Shown: positions 37,004 to 50,635 of the stretch, in pieces | Numbering within the stretch: position 1 is the first letter of the stretch | How the letters are laid out: every line of letters starts with the position of its first letter | NCBI RefSeq assembly: GCF_040054535.1 | Contig: NC_090791.1 | Span: 17,594,327-17,658,326, forward strand | Origin: Antennarius striatus | Lineage: Eukaryota > Chordata > Actinopteri > Lophiiformes > Antennariidae | Direction: 5' to 3' | Length of the DNA: 64,000 nucleotides | The notes under the pieces: model-generated | What the model was told of the DNA's origin: nothing | What the model saw: only the letters and a program-made list of their open reading frames with translations | Database searches by the model: none | Position numbers and translations under genes: made by a program

Positions 37004-40000
37004 CTAGAAACAGGGGGGGGGGACACAGGACAGGAGGAGTGGGGACAGGAACGGGCGGGGTACATGGACAGAATGACCGTTACCAGATGACAGTCAGTCA
37101 TCCTGGAGCAGCTGAGGTGGTCGTGAGGGGGGAGCAGCATGGTTTGATCAGACCACAGAGAAACAAAGAGAAGGAGATGGACGGATGAATAGCCAACAGA
37201 GGACAGCAGCTGTCTGACGGAGCGGTCATGAGACTCACTGGATTCGATAAAAACAGAGGGGAAAGTACGGGGGTGGAAAAATAAAAATGCTTGAATGTTG
37301 TGAAAACAGTAGCTTCATTATCGGGCATGTTTGGCAAGAGGATTACAGCGAGCTGTTTAGGACATACACAACTCCTGAGAAGAAATTACAGAAGGGGAGG
37401 ACAAGAGGATTGTCAAGACGGAGCAACAGTTCACGAGGCGGAGAAAAAAGCCAGACTGTTATGTTGTTTCAACGCCGCACTTTACTTCCAGGTTTGAGTC
37501 ATTTCTCTACAAAGTCTTGTGTTTGCTGCTCATCTGTTCCAACAGAATGAAGCGCCATCAGCACTGGGTATGTGAGCCAAACGAAGAGTCAAAACTGTCG
37601 TCTAATGTGAACTGAAACTACTTGACACTAACACAGACCTTGGATGTCAGTGTGTAAACCACTGACTGTAAACAAGTACACAAACAGTGTCCACAATAAC
37701 TGGAGAGATCTGTTGACTCTCACTCAGGCCAACACACTAAAGGCCAGTGTTTGAAAAAGCAGCAAATCCCATTTGTTCAAACAGACTCTCTAAATGGAGA
37801 GAGAGGATGATATTAATCAAAGTGGTTTTCTCATCCACTTAGAACGATGCAGCAGCCCCGACTGTACTCCCATTGTTTTTTCTAACCTGTTTATATTCAG
37901 GATCTTAATGTTTTAAATCCGTTCCGGGACGCCGGACGTCTCCGGTTCGGATCGAAAGGATCAACAATTTGTTGTTTCATTTGTTCTTTCACAACAACTA
38001 TTGCAACACATGGGGTGAGGACCGCTCTGGACTCCGTCCTGATATCATATAAACTAGAACTGAAGAACAAACCACAGGAATTGTGCAAACCATTTAAACC
38101 ACTTACTGAAGATTAGCCTCATGTAAGACATAAAAGATTAAATCTTATAAAACACAGGTACACAATTGTCAAGGTCTTATCTCTGCAGCACAAACTAATT
38201 CGTTTAACCTCCTGCTTGCTGACACTTGAGGCATGTAGCCTATGTTAAGTGCTATTTTTAGGTGTGCAATGTCATCAATGGTGTTGCGTAAAACAGAAGG
38301 AAATTAAGTGAAAGAACAAGAACCTGAAAAGAAAAACCGAAGCAGCTGGAGACAAAAATATATTTTTTTTAAAAATGGCATGTTGCAGGGCATTGTGGGA
38401 TAATTCATTCTCCTGTTATGTTTGTAAAACAGCCTGTTCGTACCTGTCAAAACTGACTGCACCGTTCAAAGTTTTGAACATCTTGTTCTAATTTATGGCC
38501 TGCAGGCCTTATTTAACTTGTTTGGGGTTTTTTTTACTAAGAAAATAAATACTTGACATATATTGTACTATTTATCATAGTTTGAAATACTGAAAAGATT
38601 TAACTACTGGTACAAAATGACATCCCTTGTGTTCCTGCCTAAAAGTGGAATGATTTATTGAGAAAAGAAAAACAAATGCCCAAATCTACACTTGAAAACT
38701 TACAAACTGAAATGTCTGAACAAATTCCAAACAGTGTAAATTGCCTGGCTTCTCTCCTCCTCGTCAATGTCACTAAGATGTGCTCCACAGCTTTGTGAAC
38801 AGTATACTGTTTGGCCATCAGGCTCCCACAGAATGAACTGAGAGCAAGGCCCGAAAAAGGTGTGTGTGTGTGTGTCTTCAAAGAAACCTGCCTGTGAGTG
38901 TGTGTGGAAAGGGAATGTGTTTGAATACTATTATGTAATATAATAATGATTATTGTTAGATATATATGTACTTTAGTATACATTAACTGTAGTGTTACCT
39001 TTTTATTGATCACTCATCTTTGACACTCACTGTGTACACAAGGTCAATTTAACACCCAGAATTCAACTCAAGACTTTATGAGTTCTGATGTCATGTGTGG
39101 GGAAAGTCATGGAACCTTGAGACAATCAGACTAAATTAACAGCATGTTTTAGAAACAAAACTTCTGCTCCATTTGACCAGAAACAACAGGGGAGTTCCTG
39201 CAGGAGCCTCAGCGGCCCTGAGACTCTCATTGTCCCCTAAGGCAGCTGTGCACATTCTTGGAGCATGTTGATCATATGCAGCCTGAATAATTCATTGCTA
39301 TTCTTCATTCTTCACCTGTCGGGCTGGTTCCCACTGCCCCCTCAATGCAGTCCAGAAGCCCGGGATAAGTTTGACCTTGTCCGGCTGTCCTATCCTGCTG
39401 CTGTCAGCAAACCGTGACCCTGTGACATATCGACTAAACGTAAATAATAGCGGTTCAATTCCCCCGATCCTTCGGAAATCCAAGCCGGCCTGTGTTCCGC
39501 ATTGCTACAGGAGACCAGCGGCTCTGCCTGGGCTCTGATCGCTCCAATCTCCACACGCAGGGTGGGTTAAGACACGAATGCTGATTATAAATACAGATCC
39601 CCCCCCCCCGGTTTAGACATAATCATTCAGTCTTTTAATGAACCCCGGCTCCAGTCTGTGATTTGGAGTCTTGCGCGCCGAGCACAATGGAGACAGGCGT
39701 GTGCGGTCCAGGCGTGAATCTAACGGTGATGTTACGAATCCATCACTGTAGGGGTAAAATAGGTGCATAGGAGGTAATTGTGAGCCATTATTAGGACTAG
39801 CGGATATCTAATCAGTCGGAGACACGGCTGAACAACACAGCCCAGGGAGGCTGGGCTCCTCCTCGGCTTTCTGGACCAAGTTGTTGACTAAAAGCAGCGG
39901 CTGCTACGTGTGCAGGTCCCACCGACCAGACGCAGCTGTTGCGGGCTCGAAACGTTCGTCAAATACCTTTAATGTGTGAAATACACACCGCATGTGTCGG

Positions 40001-40041
40001 TTACCGTCGGTTGGGATGTGGTGGCAGCGGGCTGGGGTTAC
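37004..40041 (-). other. tlcd4: tlcd4 first intron (inferred)
   Basis: About 3 kb between the coding start exon and the inferred noncoding first exon. A short TG run lies at 38860-38874. No gene within. Confidence 0.5.
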
Positions 40042-40450
40042 CTGTGGTCCGTCGCATAGGTCTGTGCAGCCGAACGAGCTCCCGTTAGCCGCCGTCTCCT
40101 CCACTTTCTCCCAACTTGACGTTAGCTAGCAGGTCGGCTAAAAGGATCCCGCCCGAACTGAGCTGCGCGACCCCCGGAAAGACAGGGACAAGGAAAAGCG
40201 GCTCCGCTGCTGCGCCAAGCCCGCCGCCTCCCCGCAACCATTACACCAGCGACCGCAATGGCTCCCCCTCACCGCCCCGCCGCCTCACTGCCATGGGTTC
40301 AGAGTTATGAAGCCAACAGAAAAGTTTTACGGTCGTTTTACTTTGGCATTGACTGTCAAGACCGGATGGTGACGTTGACACGTACCCGCCCCCTATTGGA
40401 CACGCCCCCTCGACGAGACTCCGCCCACGGGGAACAAAGGCCACTTCCCT
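39880..40450 (-). promoter_or_regulatory. tlcd4: CpG-rich tlcd4 promoter and noncoding first exon
   Basis: CpG density rises sharply here, with GCGACCGCAATGGC, CGCCCC, ACGCCCCC and CCGCCCA motifs and an ATTGG. A minus-strand donor CCACAG|GTAACC at 40042/40041 would end a noncoding exon extending from about 40130. Reading frames here are composition artefacts. Confidence 0.5.
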
Positions 40451-41284
40451 TTGGTGATGGTGACCTGCGAGGACCTGCAGAGTGGAGGCTAATTTTTAAA
40501 CTTAATTTTTGCTTTATTTAGCCAGAGAGAACCCACAGTGACACCAGTGTAACACACTGATTGTCCTTGTTCTATGTAATCCACAGGGTTTTTGTTATAA
40601 CCCACATAATTTTCCTTTAAGGATAAACCACGGCTTTGACCCCAAATTTTTTTGCCAATCGGTTTGTTCCAAACAGAAACAGTTTTATAACGTTGTTGGT
40701 TTTACGTTCCACCCAATAATTGATTTTCCTGAATTGGTTAGAACAAAAAAAATACAGTTCCCGAAAATGAGTTCCCCGGATTCATTTTCAGAGCAGAGCC
40801 TGAGGAAAATGCTCTGAAAATGGCTGCAGCTAAATCAATGAGTTAATGTCTAAATCAAACATTTTTTAAGATTGACAGACTTTAGTGTTTACCTGTTATG
40901 AATATAATAGAGATTGAGAGACTGCCTTTTCCTTGACTGCTGGTGATATGCCTCAACTTCTCTCATCACACATTGAGTGAATGACAGGAAGTGAAACATG
41001 AGGTCAGATATTTTTTTCAAGAACAAAAAAAAAAGGCATAACCAGTTATTATTATTTTGAAAACCGATTCTGTTCCAGAATTCCAGAACATTAAAAAAAA
41101 AAAAAGTTCTTGGTTTCCTTTTTCGATCCTGGCAAAATCCAAAACCTTCTGGAGTTTTTTTAATGTTAGAGTGCTTGCTGTTCAGTTGCCCACGGTGTCT
41201 CCAACACTATTGTTGTATATCTAATTGTTAGTAATTTATTATTATTAATAAAGTAATAAACTATGTTTTTGGATTTTAAATATC
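40451..41284. other. Gene-free flank upstream of tlcd4
   Basis: AT-rich with small homopolymer runs. No supported gene or named element. Confidence 0.55.
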
Positions 41285-41545
41285 AATTTGGTCCCTGTCC
41301 CAGCTGATGTCAGGTGGGAGGCATGACAAGTGGCCTGTTTATGGCAGGGTAACATAAAACCATAGCAGCCAACCTATGAGAAATTTAGAGTCACCAGCTC
41401 TCCTATGTTGCATGTTGTCTTGGTGCAGGGAGAAAGCTGGAGAACTTCCAAACTCCTTCCAGAAAGATCCCAGATAGATTTGTACACAGGAACTTCTTGC
41501 AGCAAGGCACTGCACACTGCACCACTATGCTGCCTGGGTTTGTGT
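41285..41545 (-). mobile_element. Old SINE in reverse orientation
   Basis: TCCCAGCTGATGTCAGGTGG, then TTTAGAGTCACCAGCT and GAGAAAGCTGGAGAA, is a diverged reverse complement of the SINE body at 41721-42061, ending in a tRNA-head remnant (CACTGCACCACTATGCTGCC). Confidence 0.6.
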
Positions 41546-41720
41546 AAAATGTGCCATTATTGGTGGCTATTTGGGGCCAAAGTTTTTCACCAGTTTAGAG
41601 GGGTACCCTGTTCTGAGTGTTAGGCAAGGGATTGCTCATTACATTGCATAGCTATTCTGATAAAGAGGTCAATTCAGATTTCTTTTCACTGTCTGATTAT
41701 TTCCTTTAACATTATGATAT

Positions 41721-42061
41721 GGGCGGGACAATGGCGCAGTGGGTAGCGCTGTCGCCACACAGCAAGTGGTTCCTGGTAATCCGCCCGCTCTGTGCAGAGT
41801 TTGCATGTTCTCCTCGTGTCTGCGTGGGTTCTCTCCAGGTCCTCCGGCTTCCTCCCACCTCCAAAAACATGCGCTTCAGGTTTGGCCGGCTTCAAAGTGT
41901 CCATAGGTATGAGTGTGTCCGTGTGCGTTTGTCTGTCTCTGAGTGGCTCCGCGTTGCACTGGCATCACGCCAGGAGTTTCCCCCACCTCACGTCCTAGGA
42001 TAGGCTTCAGCTCCTTGCGACCCTCTGTAGCGGATAAAAGTGGTTAGATGATGAATGCATG
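41721..42061 (+). mobile_element. tRNA-derived SINE with perfect 13-bp target duplication
   Basis: The head carries a polymerase III A-box-like TGGCGCAGTGGGTAG and a B-box-like remnant (GGTTCCTGGTAATCC). The body has GAGTTTGCATGTTCTCCTCG and TCCGGCTTCCTCCCACCTCC; the tail ends GGATAAAAGTGGTTAGATGA then TGAATGCATG. The flanks are the identical AACATTATGATAT at 41708-41720 and 42062-42074. The intact duplication marks a fairly recent insertion by target-primed reverse transcription. Confidence 0.9.
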
Positions 42062-42074
42062 AACATTATGATAT

Positions 42075-43100
42075 AAGGTGTCTCCCCTAACATTTCCATC
42101 TATTACTTGCTGAACTTTGGTAGAAGAAAGATAGTGAAAAATAGAGAAAGGAAGAACACCATTTTTTTAGAGTGAGTCTGCATAGTTGAGTTTTTTTCTA
42201 CAAATGTGAACACTGAAAGGAACATACATAACCTACTTGATGGATGACTGAAACCCGGTGGAGGGGCGAAGTAAGGGTTATAATACATTCAGCACACAGA
42301 GAAAAAGCTGTTTGTCTGGATGGACAAGATTATGTCAGAAAGTTTAAAGACAAAAAAATGTGCTTTGTTTACTTTATTAATGAGATTTTTTGTCTGCTTG
42401 TATTCTCGTAGTTTAGTTTTCAACTTTTTATGAGATCAATGCTTGTTTTAGTCTCGCAGCAAAACTCTTTTATATAATTTAATGCGTGCACGTTACCATC
42501 ACCGGTCCTCTCTGGGAACTAAGTTAGTCTTAACTAGAATTTCCTATTGTGAACCAGAGAGGGAAGTGCAGCACATTTGTGTGTTAGTAAGGAAACCAAA
42601 CAGAGTGAGAAAACATAGACAGGGTAGTGGATAGACAGGCAGTGCTGTCAGAGTGGAAGAGGTTTGAGCTGTTTCATTATTTCTCACAACTGGTACCTTA
42701 ATACCAATGTTATAGAACACCCGACTAGTGGAGGTCCTGGCAGTACAGAGTAGGCCACCAGAAGAAAACACTGCAGAAGGAAGATAGAGGGAATGAGATA
42801 GATGTGATGTCTGAAGAGATTGTCATCACGTACTGACGGGACCCAACGGTTCTCAACAATTAGACTCGACAGAAGCTGGTAGGCCCTGAACCAACATGAA
42901 TGTGTGATGAAACCAATGCCGAGAGAGGCTACCAGAACCCAGCAGGGCCACATTATCTGAGTACTCCCAACCCCGGCAGCCAGGAGCATCCAGAAGTCAT
43001 CACCCGAAAAGCCACTGGGAGAGCCGAGAACCACGTAGACCCAGATGCATAAAATGAGCACTGGCTGAGAAATATTGTGTTAATGCAGAATCTCAAAGTC
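42075..43100. other. Gene-free stretch with a hydrophobic open frame
   Basis: A minus-strand 125-codon frame at 42684-43061 is strongly hydrophobic but matches no family I know and lacks splice or promoter support. It continues the low-complexity tract to its right. Not called as a gene. Confidence 0.5.
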
Positions 43101-43475
43101 ATACTATTACTACTACTATTACTACTACTAGTACTACTACTGTTACTACTACGGTTACTACTAAGGTTACTACTACTAATATTACTACTACTACTATAAC
43201 TATTACTGCTATTATTACTACTATTACTACTACTAATATTACTACTGCTACTACTACTACTACTACTATTACTACTACTACTACTGTTACTACTAAGGTT
43301 ACTACTACTAATATTATTACTACTACTACTAATACTACTACTACAGCAACTACTACTGTAACTATTACTAATACTACTGCTACTACTACAACTACTACTA
43401 CAACAACTATAACCAGTACTACTACTATTACTAATACTACTAGTATTACTACTGCTACTACTACTGCTAATAATA
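43101..43475. repeat. (ACT)n trinucleotide tract
   Basis: About 375 bp of ACT/TACTAC units with ATT and GTT variants and internal duplications (TACTAATATTACTACT-type blocks). It yields an artefactual poly-serine frame on the minus strand. Confidence 0.95.
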
Positions 43476-43759
43476 GTATAATTTATAGGTGTAAGTCTCG
43501 ATAACTCTGCCAAAGCCAAAATAAAACAGGATTAAAACAAGCTTCTTGCGCATGTTTGCTTTCATAAAATCCAGCTCTCAAGTAAATGAGGTTTACTTGA
43601 TTACATTTACAGTTTTTTGAGGTGTTACATCACTTCAGATAAATAAAACAAAAATAAAATAAAGTTCTCAAGTGAATGCATTGTGTTTCTGTCAGCATGT
43701 GCCACGGACACAGCTTGGATGGTAATCACCTTTATTGTTTAGAGATATTGTTTTTCCTT

Positions 43760-43980
43760 GAATAGCTATTGCCGGTTTCTCCGGCTTCCTCCCACTTCCC
43801 ACTGGATATGATTAAGCGCTATATAAATAAAAGTTGATTGATTGATTGACTTCCAAAATCATACGCTTCGGGTTAATTGGCCAGTCTAAATTGATCGTAG
43901 TTGTGAGTGTGTACGTGCGTGTCTTTCTGCGTCTCTGTGTGGCTCCGCTGCGCACTGGCATTGTTCCAGGAGTTTATCAT
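43760..43980 (+). mobile_element. SINE fragment split by a LINE tail insertion
   Basis: TCCGGCTTCCTCCCACTTCC is interrupted by 43800-43848 (ATGATTAAGCGCTATATAAA then a TTGATTGATTG tail) and resumes AAAATCATACGCTTCGGG. The SINE tail continues to CACTGGCATTGTTCCAGGAG. ACTTCC occurs at both insertion borders (43794-43799, 43849-43854). Confidence 0.75.
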
Positions 43981-44029
43981 AAAAATAAACTCTTGGATAC
44001 ATAACATAATAAGAATAAGAATAAGAATA

Positions 44030-44480
44030 CCAGTAGTGGGCGGTGAGGGCCAGCAAGGCCTTCTCTGCTGGTCTAACATAACCAGAGATCATGATAATAT
44101 TTATGATGAAGGTTAATTATATTTTAATGCATTTTCCTTAAATAAATCTATTCAAATATATGTATAAATATATAATTATACGTTTGGATATAATATGACA
44201 TGGGGCCAAAACTGGGTAAGTGTCCTATTTTTATATTAGAGGGGTTTTATCCAATCAGAGTTCAGCTAGCTTGTGTTGTCAGGTTGTATGAAATCTGCCC
44301 AGGACCGTCAGAATCTAGAATGCGGTTCTCCCTGCACTATGAGTAAAAGGGAACAAGTAGTTAACAGACAGATGCGATAGCCAATCAGATCACAAGTTGG
44401 CGATACTAAGGCCTTCTAGCAGGCCTCACGTTCACCTGACACATACATGTCCTGTGATTGGATATTCACTCTGAGAAGGC
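44030..44480. repeat. Probable dispersed repeat, family unknown
   Basis: Contains GGGCGGTGAGGGCCAGCAAG, GCCTTCTCTGCTGGTC and later TAAGGCCTTCTAGCAGGCCT, a partial inverted arrangement, plus GCGATAGCCAATCAGATCAC. I recall similar teleost repeats but cannot name the family. Confidence 0.35.
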
Positions 44481-44520
44481 GGATCTATGCAAACGCTATG
44501 CAGACGCACATTTGAAGAGA

Positions 44521-44634
44521 AACTAGGAGCTAACCTGTTCTAGCTAACCTGGATTAGCTAACCGGAACTAGCTAACCTGTTCTAGCTAACCTGAACTCGC
44601 TAACCAGAACTAGCTAACCTGTTCTAGCTAACGG
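44521..44634. repeat. 14-bp minisatellite
   Basis: About eight units of TTCTAGCTAACCTG and AACTAGCTAACCTG with small changes. Alternating TTC/AAC starts make adjacent units partly self-complementary at the AGCT core. Confidence 0.9.
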
Positions 44635-44939
44635 AGTGTTCTTGAAGAAAGAAAGGAAAATGGATTTTGTGTTTAAATAAGCTGTTTGAAGAGTTGTTTC
44701 GGTGAGTACAAATATTTCATTTATCTAATTTTGCTTATTTAATTTTTTGTAATTTAATTTCATTTATATCAAATCAATTATAATGAAACTAAATGACAAA
44801 TATACTAAAAATAAAAAAAATTCTTCTTCTGCAATGTGTGTAAATAATGTGGTGCACTTGCACAGCTGTGTGATTGTAGTGGAGATACAAAGAGACTCCC
44901 TGCTGGAAAATAGCCTGTTTTTTACCTGATAGAGGTGAT

Positions 44940-45200
44940 GCGACATCTAGTTGTGTGTTAGTGTCTGTCTAATGTCTAATGTCTGTATTTCGTTTTCCCA
45001 GCTGTGGTGTCATAAATGGTGGTCATTTCAGTCGGTTTTGTTCTGTGACGTAGATGTGTGACGTCTATAAAAGGTGTGGCCGCGGGGTTCTTCTGTGCAA
45101 GTGACAATAAAAGGAGTGGGGCTGACACTGTTTTTTTCCCATTTGAGAGAAGTTATAAACGTGTTAGTCCTGAACGCTACATTGGTGGCAGTGGGAGCTG
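44940..45200 (+). mobile_element. Remnant LTR with adjacent primer-binding site (Ty3/gypsy-like)
   Basis: A TATA box (TATAAAA, 45066-45072) and a poly(A) signal (AATAAA, 45106-45111) lie close together, as in compact LTRs. The segment ends CGCTACA, then TGGTGGCAGTGGGAGCTG at 45183-45200, which looks like a tRNA-primer-binding site. No gag or pol follows. The left boundary is uncertain. Confidence 0.45.
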
Positions 45201-45872
45201 CTCACAGCATTATGGGATGTATTTATGCAGGTTGACTAAGGTAGTATCACTGAGGGCCTACGTATGAAATGCACGGCCTGCCACTGTGTTTTACTGGTGT
45301 ATTTAATGAATTGTGCATTAATGTCACCTTTTTTAAAGAACAAAACCAAGACAGTGCATGAACTCACATGGAATTACCTACCTGCAAATCAGTGGGACTT
45401 CTGCTGTTGTTATTGAGGGACCAGTTAAGATAAGCGTGGCTTCGCCTTTGATAAATGCTACTCTTATGTCATTTTAACAGCAAAGTCTGTTTCTGTTGTT
45501 TTCCACGCAGCTTAAGGAAGTGTTCCTTTATTTTTGCCAGTGCGAGACTAGAGTTTCTAGAGACATTGCAAATCATGCAGAATGCTGACTCCCATCACGT
45601 TCCGTTATACAGTAGATGTAAATTCACGTTGCACATATTCGTCCGACCACTTTCTTTTTTTGCTCAACATAGTTACTATGGCTTAAAATATTAAGAAAAC
45701 AATCAGATGACGTACCACCATGACAGGCATAAATCGACTACTGAGTCCCATGTAGCACAGGTAGGCTAATCGATGTAGCGTGATCACCTGCAGCCAATGA
45801 TGTTTAAGGGGGGAGTGTCATCACAAATTCACACGATGTGTCAAACGTACACAGTGATTTTTGAATGTTCGG

Positions 45873-45905
45873 CAAAACACCCGACAAATCGTGTCGGGTG
45901 TTTTG
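45873..45905. repeat. Perfect 14-bp hairpin
   Basis: CAAAACACCCGACA and TGTCGGGTGTTTTG are exact reverse complements around a five-base AATCG loop. It adjoins a short repeat with CCCCTAGGGTTCGATC and CAGGTTAAGAACCACTG (to about 45990), reminiscent of hAT element ends. Confidence 0.8.
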
Positions 45906-46650
45906 TCTTGACCTCCATCTCCGCCGAACCCCTGAGACCGACTCACCAAACCCCTAGGGTTCGATCAAACCCAGGTTAAGAACCACTGATGAGGACCAAA
46001 CAACATCAATGGTCCCACCACAGTTTTATACACCTTTCCTTTCATTTGACCTGAAACTCTTTTCTATCATAACTTTACCAACCTTATTTTGCCAAACTAA
46101 TCATACCAAAATATATCAAGTGTTAATGATCCATTCATGATAATATGAGACTCTCCGACTGATGTTCATACATTCATATTATTTGGACTTGCCTTCGACT
46201 CTGTCATCCACTCCATCCTCCTGTGGAGACTCACTAGCATTGGTCTGTCATCACACTCCTGCAACTGGTTCGCTAGCTACCTAACAACAGAGTTCAGCAA
46301 GTAAAGTCTGTAAATGTCTTGTCTGACCCTCTTACCATCATGAAAGGGGGGGCCTCAAGGTTCCATCCTGGGCCCAACGCTGTTCTCCATCTACATCAAC
46401 GATGTAGACAAGAATGCCGGCAATTCCAAATTTCGCCTATATGCTGTTGATACCATCTTATACTCAGAGGGTCCTTCTCTCCACTCTGCAGCATCCACAC
46501 TACAACTAGTGTCACTTCTGTCGAGCAGTACTTTCATGGCCTTCATCTTTCACTCAACACCAGAAAACAAAATGCATTATTTTTGACCGGAAACATGATT
46601 CTACCACTGCCCCTAAAGTCCTCTGTGCCGATGGCTCTGAACTGGAGTTT

Positions 46651-47088
46651 GTGACCAGCTATAAATACCTCGGTCTCTGGTTGGACTCATCCCTCTCCTT
46701 CACCACCCACATTAAGCACCTGCAATCAAAAGTCGAAGCTCGCCTGAGCTTCCTCTACCGGAATAAGGCCTCCTTCACCCGTTCAGCCAAACGCATGCTT
46801 GTGAAAATGACCATCCTGCCCATATTTGATTATGGTGACACCATCTATAGGATGGCTTCTCAATCTACTCTTAGCAAACTTGACACTCTTCACCACTCTG
46901 CCATCCGTTTTGCCACAGGCGCTCCATTCAGAACTCACCACTGTGACCTGTACAACCTGGTAGACTGGACATCCCTCCACACCAGATGGCTCCACCACTG
47001 GTTTCACCTCATTTACAAATCCACTTGGAAAAACATCTCCCTACCTCTCCTCCCATCTACACCTCTCCCATCCTGCCCTCAATCTTAG
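46651..47088 (+). pseudogene. Largest intact frame of the LINE reverse transcriptase
   Basis: 145 codons from TSYKYLGLWLDSSLSF to a premature end in the C-terminal domain. It is part of the decayed LINE, not a host gene. Upstream and downstream homologous segments lie in other frames. Confidence 0.8.
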
Positions 47089-47276
47089 GTCCAGTAAGCT
47101 CATCAAACTCTCCATCCCTAAAGCCCGTACTGTCTTTGGTCACAGTGCTTTTCGATTTGCTGCAGCTAATGATTGGAACACTTTTCAAAACATCCTCAAA
47201 CTCTTTGTCCCCATATCACTCACTGCTTTTAAACAAAACCTGCATGAAATTGTAGTTGACAGCTGCACTTGTTGAG

Positions 47277-47400
<124 letters not shown>

Positions 47401-47554
47401 TGCTCTCGTTCTCTTTTGTATTGTATTTATTTTTACCTCAAAGGGCCACTGCTGTTTGTTCAGGCTGCATTTGTAAATAAGAACCTGTTCTTAATTGCTT
47501 GCCTGGTTAAATAAAGGTTAAATACAAAATAAATATTGTCTGCATTTCTACCAA

Positions 47555-47760
47555 AGTCCATTCTTCCATTTTCTGTCACTGCTTATCTTGAGCAGTGTTG
47601 ACATCCCAGCTGATGTCGTCTGAGAGGTGAGATACATAGCAGGCCCAACAAAGACAATATAAAAGCAGTTTTAGAATCACCAGTTAATCTCTTCTGGGAT
47701 GACATGCAGACTCCTCACAGAAAGGCCCCAGAACCTACCACTGCACCACCACATGACCTT
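47555..47760 (-). mobile_element. Old SINE in reverse orientation
   Basis: TCTGTCACTGCTTATCTTGA, CATCCCAGCTGATGTCGTCT, then AGAATCACCAGTTAATC and CCACTGCACCACC form a diverged reverse complement of the 41721-42061 family. It directly follows the LINE tail. Confidence 0.6.

Positions 47761-50573
<2,813 letters not shown>

Positions 50574-50634
<61 letters not shown>
50574..50634. repeat. (TG)n microsatellite
   Basis: About 30 uninterrupted TG units. Confidence 0.96.

Positions 50635-50635
<1 letters not shown>

Noticed and set aside
40116..40521. Possible divergent gene starting in the tlcd4 CpG island
   Set aside because: The plus-strand frames are proline/arginine-rich composition artefacts with no continuation into a recognisable exon.
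42684..43061. 125-codon hydrophobic minus-strand frame
   Set aside because: Looks membrane-like but merges with the trinucleotide tract, matches no known family, and has no promoter or exon context.
42953..43519. 188-codon serine-rich minus-strand frame
   Set aside because: It is a direct translation of the (ACT)n tract; composition and phase follow the repeat, with no start, splice or family support.
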